A stretch of 5,897 nt of DNA from Persephonella sp. GTDB taxonomy: Bacteria; Aquificota; Aquificia; Aquificales; Hydrogenothermaceae. Every line of letters starts with the position of its first letter. The first letter of the stretch is position 1. The position numbers were made by a program, and so were the translations under genes. Location of the stretch: the NCBI GenBank assembly GCA_027081375.1, contig JALWKR010000088.1, positions 1 through 5,897 of the forward strand. Direction: 5' to 3'. Below the pieces are notes generated by a model that saw only the letters and a program-made list of their open reading frames with translations, was not told where the DNA came from and did no database searches. This document shows positions 1 to 4,875 of the stretch, one piece after another.

Positions 1-577
1 GATAGCTGAAGATATAAGAGAGTATTATTCTTTAGAAAAGATCATATTTATTCCTGCCTATCATTCACCTTTAAAACCTGGCTCAAGGGCATCTGCACAG
101 GATAGATTAGAGATGCTAAAGCTTTCAACTAGAAATAATCCTTTTTTTGATATAAGCGATATAGAGATAAAAAGAGGTGGAAAATCATATACTATAGATA
201 CAATAAAATACTTCAGAGAAAAACTTGGATATACTCCAGCATTTATTTTAGGAACTGATGCGTTCTTATCTCTTCATATGTGGAAAAGTGCAGATAAATT
301 AATTAAAATTGCAAATTTTATTGTAGCAGGTAGAGACAAAACATCTTTCTATGAAGTGAAAGAATATGTTAAAGAGTATTTTCCTTTTGCGTCAGTTAGA
401 TTAGACACAGATATACCAAAAGATAAAGGGGGAAATATATTTTACTCTAACATTAGAAGGATTGATATTTCATCTACAGAAATTAGAAATAGAATAAAAG
501 AAGGAAAATCAATAAGATATCTTGTTTTACCTAAAGTAGAAGAGTATATTTTTATAAAAAATTTATATAGAGGTTAA
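1..577 (+). CDS. nadD: Nicotinate-nucleotide adenylyltransferase NadD, 5' end cut off by the window edge
   Basis: NadD transfers AMP from ATP to nicotinate mononucleotide, giving deamido-NAD in the cytoplasmic NAD biosynthesis pathway. The frame is open from base 2 with no stop, so the ATG at 113 is internal and 191 residues are visible. By family length roughly 15-20 N-terminal residues, including the nucleotide-binding GxFxPxHxGH motif, lie outside the window. Visible hallmarks, numbered from the first full codon, are a KIIFIP strand near residues 13-18, SYTIDT at about 62-67, the GTDAF stretch at about 84-88 followed by a tryptophan, and the adenylyltransferase signature ISSTEIR at about 156-162 (bases 467-487). 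The C-terminus ends in the usual short helix. clpS starts 4 nt after the stop, so this is the upstream member of a nadD-clpS-radical SAM operon. Family assignment is firm; only the true start is unknown. Confidence 0.93.
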   Translation, partial: IAEDIREYYSLEKIIFIPAYHSPLKPGSRASAQDRLEMLKLSTRNNPFFDISDIEIKRGGKSYTIDTIKYFREKLGYTPAFILGTDAFLSLHMWKSADKLIKIANFIVAGRDKTSFYEVKEYVKEYFPFASVRLDTDIPKDKGGNIFYSNIRRIDISSTEIRNRIKEGKSIRYLVLPKVEEYIFIKNLYRG

Positions 578-581
578 AAAG

Positions 582-854
582 ATGGGGCTTGGTTTTGAAA
601 CTGAAATAAAAGAAGGAGTAAAAACACAGATACCAGCGAAAGTTGTTGTATATAACGATGAATGGCATACTTTTGATGAGGTTATATATCAAATAATGAA
701 AGCTACAAAATGCGATTTAGAAACAGCAGAAAAGCTAACATGGGAAATTCATACAAAAGGAAAAGCGGTAGTTTTTGAAGGAGACCTAGAGGAAGCTCTT
801 TATGTATCTAATGTTTTAGAGGAAATAGACCTATCAGTGGAGATAGTTCTTTAA
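582..854 (+). CDS. clpS: ClpS-like ATP-dependent Clp protease adaptor
   Basis: ClpS-family proteins bind N-degron substrates (bulky hydrophobic N-terminal residues) and deliver them to the ClpA or ClpC unfoldase of the Clp protease. The 90-residue length is slightly short for the family, with a short flexible N-terminus (about residues 1-17) before the core domain. The core shows the VVVYNDE strand and loop with Asn25, Asp26 and Glu27, and the EIHTKGKAVV segment with His57. By ungapped hand alignment these match E. coli ClpS Asn34, Asp35, Asp36 and His66, which form the substrate pocket. Two changes stand out: Asp36 becomes Glu27, and gatekeeper Met40 becomes Phe31. The ATG lies 4 nt after the nadD stop, with AGAGG at 569-573 as ribosome binding site, 8 nt upstream. 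The next gene begins on the base after this stop, so the three genes are probably cotranscribed. Whether the pocket still binds N-degrons is not shown by sequence. Confidence 0.85.
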   Translation: MGLGFETEIKEGVKTQIPAKVVVYNDEWHTFDEVIYQIMKATKCDLETAEKLTWEIHTKGKAVVFEGDLEEALYVSNVLEEIDLSVEIVL

Positions 855-1676
855 ATGAAAATAGAAGAAGTAATTAACGATAGCTTAAATAAACTTTTAG
901 AAGTAAAAACAGAAGACAGCTATACTGTTGAATCTGTATACTATCGGGGGGATACTTTATGTGTATCTTCTCAAGTTGGCTGCCCAGTTAGATGTTCTTT
1001 TTGTGCCTCAGGTAAAGATGGTTTATACAGAAACCTATCTTCCAGTGAGATTATAAACCAGTATTTACTTGCTAAGGAAGATGGACTTGAAATAAAAAAT
1101 ATTGCCTTTGCTGGAATTGGAGAACCTTTATTAAACTGGAAAAATGTAAAAGAGGCTTTTTGGTATTTTAAAGAACAGGGATTAAAATGTTCTTTTTACA
1201 CAACAGGTTTTCCTATTGATAACTTTAAAGAACTTTTAAATTTACCTCATAACGGTATAAACGTTTCTTTACATGCAGTTTTTGAAGATAAAAGAAAGCA
1301 GTTAATACCTCATGGACATCCAATAGAAGATATTTTAGCTGCACTAAAAGACCATTTAGATACTTTGTCTAACAGAAAGAAAAAAATGTACAACATTGCA
1401 TATCTTCTGATAAAAGGAATAAATGATTCTAAAGAAGAGTTAGAAAGGTTAGCTGAAATTGCACAAAAACTTGGAATAGGAGTTTCTTTGCTAAAATACA
1501 ATGAAATAGAAAGAATACCTTACAGATCAACTTCGGATGAAGAGTATGAAAAAGCTTTTCTATTTTTAAAAGAAAAAGGGATAAAAGTTACATTATCAAA
1601 CCGCTACAGAACCAGAAAAATAGGCGGTTGTGGAACTTTAATGGTAAATAGATTAAAAAGTGCAAAAGGGGGTTGA
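855..1676 (+). CDS. RlmN/Cfr-family radical SAM protein lacking the N-terminal accessory domain
   Basis: RlmN and Cfr methylate adenosine in 23S rRNA (RlmN C2 of A2503, also tRNA A37) through a radical SAM mechanism with a methylated cysteine intermediate. All catalytic hallmarks are visible: Cys36 in TLCVSSQVGC (the resolving cysteine, E. coli RlmN Cys118), the CxxxCxxC iron-sulfur motif Cys43/Cys47/Cys50, GEPL at 89-92, SLHA at 138-141, and Cys259 in GGCGTL (the methyl-carrying cysteine, E. coli Cys355). The protein has 273 residues against about 340-390 for normal RlmN. The missing part is N-terminal: only 35 residues precede Cys36, where E. coli has about 117. The RGDDIDAACGQL-type segment is also replaced by a different basic stretch. 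The start cannot be moved upstream without entering clpS, which ends on the preceding base; GGAGA at 839-843 can serve as ribosome binding site. It may be a minimal RlmN or a paralogue with another RNA target, so no gene symbol is given. Confidence 0.85.
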   Translation: MKIEEVINDSLNKLLEVKTEDSYTVESVYYRGDTLCVSSQVGCPVRCSFCASGKDGLYRNLSSSEIINQYLLAKEDGLEIKNIAFAGIGEPLLNWKNVKEAFWYFKEQGLKCSFYTTGFPIDNFKELLNLPHNGINVSLHAVFEDKRKQLIPHGHPIEDILAALKDHLDTLSNRKKKMYNIAYLLIKGINDSKEELERLAEIAQKLGIGVSLLKYNEIERIPYRSTSDEEYEKAFLFLKEKGIKVTLSNRYRTRKIGGCGTLMVNRLKSAKGG

Positions 1677-1701
1677 CAAAAAAAATAAGGTGTAATATTA
1701 T
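1673..1701 (+). promoter_or_regulatory. Sigma70-type promoter for the tRNA-Val/tRNA-Asp genes
   Basis: A perfect -35 box TTGACA (1673-1678) is followed by a 17-nt A/T-rich spacer and a -10 box TATTAT (1696-1701, five of six consensus bases). Transcription would begin near 1708, about 5 nt before the first base of tRNA-Val at 1714. The -35 box overlaps the TGA stop of the radical SAM gene (1674-1676). This is the best promoter match I see in the window, and its position just before a stable RNA gene supports it. No experiment is implied. Confidence 0.8.
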
Positions 1702-1713
1702 ATTAATCCGCTT

Positions 1714-1787
1714 GGGCGGTTAGCTCAGCTGGCCAGAGCACCTCCCTTACAAGGAGGGGGTCAGAGGTTCGACTCCTCTACCGCCCA
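1714..1787 (+). tRNA. tRNA-Val (anticodon UAC)
   Basis: A complete cloverleaf can be drawn by hand. The acceptor stem GGGCGGT (1714-1720) pairs fully with ACCGCCC (1780-1786). The D stem is GCTC/GAGC (1723-1726 with 1736-1739). The anticodon stem CCTCC/GGAGG (1741-1745 with 1753-1757) encloses loop CTTACAA with anticodon TAC at 1748-1750. The variable loop has 5 nt, and the T arm is AGAGG-TTCGACT-CCTCT (1763-1779). The discriminator is A1787. The 3' CCA is not encoded: CTT follows. It must therefore be added after transcription by a CCA-adding activity, unlike the neighbouring tRNA-Asp. The stems are almost entirely G/C pairs in an A/T-rich genome, which fits a thermophile. Confidence 0.96.
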
Positions 1788-1804
1788 CTTAAGGTTGCAG
1801 ATAC

Positions 1805-1883
1805 GGAGCCGTAGTTCAGCCTGGCCTAGAACGCTGGCCTGTCACGCCAGAGGTCGCGGGTTCGAATCCCGTCGGCTCCGCCA
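1805..1883 (+). tRNA. tRNA-Asp (anticodon GUC), CCA encoded
   Basis: The acceptor stem GGAGCCG (1805-1811) pairs with CGGCTCC (1873-1879); discriminator G1880 is followed by an encoded CCA (1881-1883). The D stem is GTTC/GAAC (1814-1817 with 1829-1832). The anticodon stem CTGGC/GCCAG (1834-1838 with 1846-1850) carries loop CTGTCAC with anticodon GTC at 1841-1843. The T arm is GCGGG-TTCGAAT-CCCGT (1856-1872) with one G-U pair, as in E. coli tRNA-Asp. It lies 17 nt after tRNA-Val and is very probably on the same transcript. No intrinsic terminator is visible before the iclR-type gene that begins 38 nt later. Confidence 0.97.
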
Positions 1884-1921
1884 TTATTTTATTTCCACAC
1901 CAAAATCTAAAGAGAAAATTA

Positions 1922-2713
1922 ATGCACAGAAAAAGAACAAAAAGAGAATATATAGTTCACAACGTGGATACCACTTTTAATATTCTTTTTTTCATAGCAA
2001 ATCATCCCCAATCAACTTTAGAAGATATAGAAAAAGTCTTTAATATATCTCATCAGCAGACAGAAAAAATATTAGATGTTCTTGTAAATAGAGGTTATGT
2101 AGACTTTAATAAAAAGAAAAAAACATATTCATTAGGAATTAGAAATTTTGAAGTAGGACATGCTTATCTTAATCATGTTGATATAAGAAAGCTAGCAAAA
2201 CCATATCTTCAGGAATTAGGAGAAAAATACAGAGAAAATATTTATCTTGCAATAAGAAGTGGATACGAGATTGTATATATAGATGCATATGAGATAGATA
2301 GACCTGTTCTTGTAAAATCAAGGGTAGGTAAGCTACTTCCAATGTATGCTTCTGCTTCAGGAAAAATTCATCTCGCTGATATGGATAAAGAAGAGCTAGA
2401 AGACTTTTTTAGACATGTAAAACTTGTTCCTTATACAAAAAAAACTATAACAGATAAAGATAAACTGATAAAACATCTAGAAGAAGTAAAAGCAAAAGGA
2501 TATGCAATAGATGATGAAGAGTGGGAAGATGAAGTAAGATGTTTGTCTGTTCCTGTTAGAGATTACACAGGGAGAGTAGCTGCAGGAATTACTTTATCTG
2601 CTCCTTCATACAGGCTGCCGAAAGAAAAAATAGAAAATGAATTAGTAGGAGATTTTTTAGAAAAAGTAAAAGAACTTTCAGAAAGGTTAGGATATACTGG
2701 AGATGAAGAATAA
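1922..2713 (+). CDS. IclR-family transcriptional regulator
   Basis: This 263-residue protein has the usual IclR layout and length. A winged helix-turn-helix DNA-binding domain spans about residues 10-72 (STLEDIEKVFNIS as the turn region and TYSLGIRNFEVG as wing and linker start). An effector-binding domain spans about 85-255. Family landmarks of the effector domain are LPMYASASGKI at 139-149, GYAIDDEEWEDEVRCLSVPV at 193-212 and AAGITLSAP at 220-228. IclR proteins sense small metabolites and usually repress, sometimes activate, adjacent operons. The ATG at 1922 has only a weak AGAG (1911-1914) upstream, 7 nt away, but it leaves a normal short N-terminus before the first helix. The 3' end overlaps the M20 peptidase gene by 11 nt, so that enzyme is the obvious candidate target or functional partner. 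The ligand cannot be read from the sequence. Confidence 0.93.
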   Translation: MHRKRTKREYIVHNVDTTFNILFFIANHPQSTLEDIEKVFNISHQQTEKILDVLVNRGYVDFNKKKKTYSLGIRNFEVGHAYLNHVDIRKLAKPYLQELGEKYRENIYLAIRSGYEIVYIDAYEIDRPVLVKSRVGKLLPMYASASGKIHLADMDKEELEDFFRHVKLVPYTKKTITDKDKLIKHLEEVKAKGYAIDDEEWEDEVRCLSVPVRDYTGRVAAGITLSAPSYRLPKEKIENELVGDFLEKVKELSERLGYTGDEE

Positions 2714-3770
2714 GATCATAAATTATCTTAAGGAACTTGTAGAAATTCCTTCTGTTATTGGAAATGAAAAAGAAATAGCAGATTATACAGAAAAGTTTTT
2801 AAAAAGTTTTTTTGATAGAAGTAACATAATAAGACATAACAACTCTCTTATTACTTTTGATGATTTTAATCCTGAGAAAAAAACCATTGCTTTGATAGGT
2901 CATTTAGATACTGTCCCTGGAGAAAATGAGTTTACAGGACAGATTATAGATGGAAAGCTATACGGTCTTGGTGCCAGTGATATGAAAGCTGGGCTTGCTG
3001 TAATGATGGGGCTAATAGAGCACTTTCATAAAAAAGAAAAACGTTTTAACACTATATATGTTTTCTATGAAAAGGAAGAAGGTCCTTATGTAGATAATGG
3101 ACTTGAACCTCTTTTATCAGATTACGACATAATCCAAAAAGCAGATCTAGCCTTTGCTCTAGAACCTACAAACAACACTGTTCAGGTTGGCTGTCTTGGA
3201 ACTATGCATGCTTCTATTATCTTTGAAGGAAAAAGGGCTCATTCAGCAAGACCGTGGCAGGGAGAGAATGCAATCCATAAAGCAGCAGACTTTTTAAAAA
3301 GATTAGCTGATTATGGAATTCATGAGTATGAATATGATGGAATGAAATTTTTAGAAGTTATGAATGCTACTATGGTTGAGTTCTCAGGAGGAAGAAATAT
3401 TATTCCTGATAAATTTGTGATAAATGTAAACTATCGATTTGCCCCAGGAAAAAGTATTGAAGAAGCAAAAGAAGATGTTTTAAAACTTGTAAATGGTGAA
3501 GCTAAAGTTGAGTTTACAGACTTATGTCCTTCTGGACATGTATGTCTGTATAACCCAATTTTAGTAGAGCTTATTGAAAAGTTTAACTTACCTGTAGAAG
3601 CTAAACAGGCTTGGACAGATGTTGCAAGACTTTCTCTTTACGGTATTGATGCTGTGAACTTTGGTCCTGGTGATCCAGCTCAGGCTCATCAGAAAAATGA
3701 ATATGTTCCAGTAGATAATGTTATAAAAAATTTTGAGATATTTAGGGAGTTTATTTCGGTGAAAGAATAA
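2703..3770 (+). CDS. dapE: M20-family metallopeptidase, probable succinyl-diaminopimelate desuccinylase (DapE, Gram-positive-type)
   Basis: DapE hydrolyses N-succinyl-LL-diaminopimelate to succinate and LL-diaminopimelate, a cytoplasmic step towards lysine and peptidoglycan. The 355-residue length is normal. Di-zinc ligands and catalytic residues are in place: His67 and Asp69 (GHLDTVP), Asp93 (SDMK), catalytic Glu125 with ligand Glu126, Glu154 (LEP), and His329 (AQAH). The dimerisation domain lies at about 165-275 and includes AHSARPW with His180. The pattern RAHSARPW, NIIPDKFVINVNYRFAPG, WTDVAR and NFGPGDP recalls the actinobacterial DapE subfamily more than E. coli DapE or ArgE. Related M20 activities such as ArgE or LysW-lysine hydrolase are possible but fit less well. 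The ATG lies inside the end of the IclR gene; AGGA at 2689-2692 is a plausible ribosome binding site 10 nt upstream. The 11-nt overlap implies translational coupling. Catalysis is near certain, substrate moderately so. Confidence 0.78.
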   Translation: MKNKIINYLKELVEIPSVIGNEKEIADYTEKFLKSFFDRSNIIRHNNSLITFDDFNPEKKTIALIGHLDTVPGENEFTGQIIDGKLYGLGASDMKAGLAVMMGLIEHFHKKEKRFNTIYVFYEKEEGPYVDNGLEPLLSDYDIIQKADLAFALEPTNNTVQVGCLGTMHASIIFEGKRAHSARPWQGENAIHKAADFLKRLADYGIHEYEYDGMKFLEVMNATMVEFSGGRNIIPDKFVINVNYRFAPGKSIEEAKEDVLKLVNGEAKVEFTDLCPSGHVCLYNPILVELIEKFNLPVEAKQAWTDVARLSLYGIDAVNFGPGDPAQAHQKNEYVPVDNVIKNFEIFREFISVKE

Positions 3771-3790
3771 ATATTTAATCTTTTTAACCT

Positions 3791-4165
3791 CTAGTCATCA
3801 AAAAGTTTTAATTCCTTAATATATTTGAAATCTTTTCTATTGTAGGTTAACAAAGGAATATCATAATAAATCGCAGTTGCTGCTATTAAAGCATCAGGAA
3901 TTTCTAATCCATGACTCTTAGAATATTTTTCTATTAAATCCAAAGAGATTTTTGATATTTTTTCATTTATTGGCAGTAACTCAAAATTTTTTAAGAATTT
4001 CTTTATTACATTCAGTTCCCTTTTATTAAGAGCTCCATAATATAGCTCCATACTAGTTATAATACTAATTGAAAAATTTTCCTCTTTAATACTCTTAAGT
4101 AGATTAATAGTTTCAGAATTTCCCTTGAATAGTTCGATAATTATGTTGGTATCTAAAAGTATCAT
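3791..4165 (-). CDS. vapC: PIN-domain ribonuclease toxin, VapC type
   Basis: This 124-residue protein is a single PIN domain, the normal VapC size. VapC toxins are Mg-dependent endoribonucleases, often cutting tRNA or rRNA, held inactive by a cognate antitoxin. The acidic metal-binding residues are visible: Asp5 in LLDTNIIIE, Glu40 in SMELYYGA, Asp91 in IPDALIAATA, and probably Asp112 in NRKDFK near the C-terminus. It looks intact and active. The ATG overlaps the stop of the upstream small gene by 4 nt (ATGA), the classic translational coupling of a toxin behind its antitoxin. A GGAG lies about 12 nt upstream inside that gene. It converges on dapE with only 20 nt between the stops. The RNA target cannot be predicted. 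Confidence 0.92.
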   Translation of the reverse strand: MILLDTNIIIELFKGNSETINLLKSIKEENFSISIITSMELYYGALNKRELNVIKKFLKNFELLPINEKISKISLDLIEKYSKSHGLEIPDALIAATAIYYDIPLLTYNRKDFKYIKELKLFDD

Positions 4166-4371
4166 CTAGATACTTTTCTCCATGCTTTTTTTCTAATATT
4201 TTCTAACGTAATATCTCTATCTTTCCAAATTCCAAATACTAGTTCAAAATCTGGTTTCTTTCTTTTCTTCTCACGTTCTACTTTAATATTCCTTACATAA
4301 GGAATGTCTTCTAATAGTTTAACAAGATATTTTGCTTTTTTTTCATCAGATATATCTATTACTATTTTCAT
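4162..4371 (-). CDS. Small antitoxin of the VapBC-type pair
   Basis: This 69-residue highly charged protein is encoded directly upstream of vapC with an ATGA overlap, which makes it the presumed antitoxin. The N-terminal 32 residues read as strand-helix-strand (KIVIDI, then KKAKYLVKLLEDI, then IKVE). A lysine/arginine-rich linker follows (about 33-40). The C-terminal segment FGIWKDRDITLENIRKKAWR (46-65) resembles the toxin-wrapping tails of several small antitoxins. I do not recognise a standard AbrB, ribbon-helix-helix or Phd fold, so the gene is not called vapB. The start is supported by GGGG (4380-4383) about 8 nt upstream on this strand. It is separated from tsaE by 59 nt, which contain a candidate operator. 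Function is inferred mainly from position. Confidence 0.8.
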   Translation of the reverse strand: MKIVIDISDEKKAKYLVKLLEDIPYVRNIKVEREKKRKKPDFELVFGIWKDRDITLENIRKKAWRKVSR

Positions 4372-4404
4372 ATCTAAATCCCCATCTACGTAATTATTTA
4401 ATTA

Positions 4405-4430
4405 ATAATAGTAAAATTTGCAAAATTTTC
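4405..4430 (-). promoter_or_regulatory. Candidate promoter/operator of the toxin-antitoxin pair
   Basis: An imperfect palindrome centred between 4420 and 4421 (core TTTGCAAA at 4417-4424, outer arms AAA/TTT, eight matches of ten per side over 4411-4430) sits between the tsaE stop and the antitoxin start. On the minus strand it is followed at once by TATTAT (4410-4405), a possible -10 box about 34 nt before the antitoxin ATG; no good -35 box is seen. Toxin-antitoxin complexes usually bind palindromes at such positions to repress themselves. The surrounding DNA is very A/T-rich, so chance symmetry is a real possibility. Confidence 0.35.
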
Positions 4431-4874
4431 TTACTTTTCTAAACATTCTAATAAATAATCTGCATTTTTGCTTTTTATTTTAAAAATTCTTTTATTTTCA
4501 ACAGTTTCTATTTCTATAAACAAAACAGGAATATCCTCTAATTCTTCAAATAACTCTTCTGTAGCCCATTCTATAATAATCACACCTTCTCCTAAAAAGT
4601 CATAAAAATCAAAATCTTTAACTCTATACAAATCAATATGGAAGACAGGGAATTTTTCTGTATCATACTGGTTCATAACGGTAAAAGTTGGAGAGTTCAC
4701 CTCATCTTCTAAAGACTTATCAATATTTTTTACAAGATATCTTGTAAATGTTGTTTTTCCTGCTGCAAGATTTCCCTTCAAAAGGATAACTTCATCACCT
4801 TTTAAGCATTTTGACAATTTTTTTGTAAATCTATCAAGCTCTTCAAGACTATCTATATAAACAGTTTTTTCCAA
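4431..4874 (-). CDS. tsaE: tRNA threonylcarbamoyladenosine biosynthesis protein TsaE
   Basis: TsaE is the small P-loop ATPase that works with TsaB and TsaD to form N6-threonylcarbamoyladenosine at position 37 of ANN-decoding tRNAs. The 147-residue length is normal. Visible motifs are the Walker A loop GNLAAGKTT (34-42), SPTF (61-64) in the switch-like region, HIDLYR (79-84) and IEWA (101-104), all characteristic of this family. The start codon is TTG at 4874-4872. It is chosen because AAGGGAG (4887-4881) lies 6 nt upstream and the resulting N-terminus (MEKTVYIDSLEELDRF) matches the usual first strand and helix. The TTG begins one base after the stop of the upstream helicase gene, so translation of the two is likely coupled. 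tsaB and tsaD are not in the window. Confidence 0.94.
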   Translation of the reverse strand: MEKTVYIDSLEELDRFTKKLSKCLKGDEVILLKGNLAAGKTTFTRYLVKNIDKSLEDEVNSPTFTVMNQYDTEKFPVFHIDLYRVKDFDFYDFLGEGVIIIEWATEELFEELEDIPVLFIEIETVENKRIFKIKSKNADYLLECLEK

Positions 4875-4875
4875 T

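Noticed and set aside
113..115. ATG as the start of nadD
   Set aside because: The frame is open upstream to base 2 and the upstream residues continue the NadD fold, so this methionine is internal.
1310..1501. Open frame of 63 codons on the - strand
   Set aside because: It lies entirely within the radical SAM gene on the opposite strand and shows no family features; it is a shadow of the real gene.
1795..1980. Open frame of 61 codons on the + strand across tRNA-Asp
   Set aside because: It runs through the tRNA-Asp cloverleaf and into the start of the IclR gene in another frame. It has no ribosome binding site and no recognisable protein features.
3780..3805. Possible bidirectional terminator between dapE and vapC (CTTTTT pairing with AAAAAG)
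   Set aside because: The stem is six pairs, only one of them G-C, with a 14-nt loop. It is too weak to call in such A/T-rich DNA, though a terminator would be expected here.
4394..4409. Second symmetric A/T element around TTAATTAA upstream of the antitoxin
   Set aside because: Symmetry holds over only four pairs from the centre and consists of A and T alone, as expected by chance in this gap.
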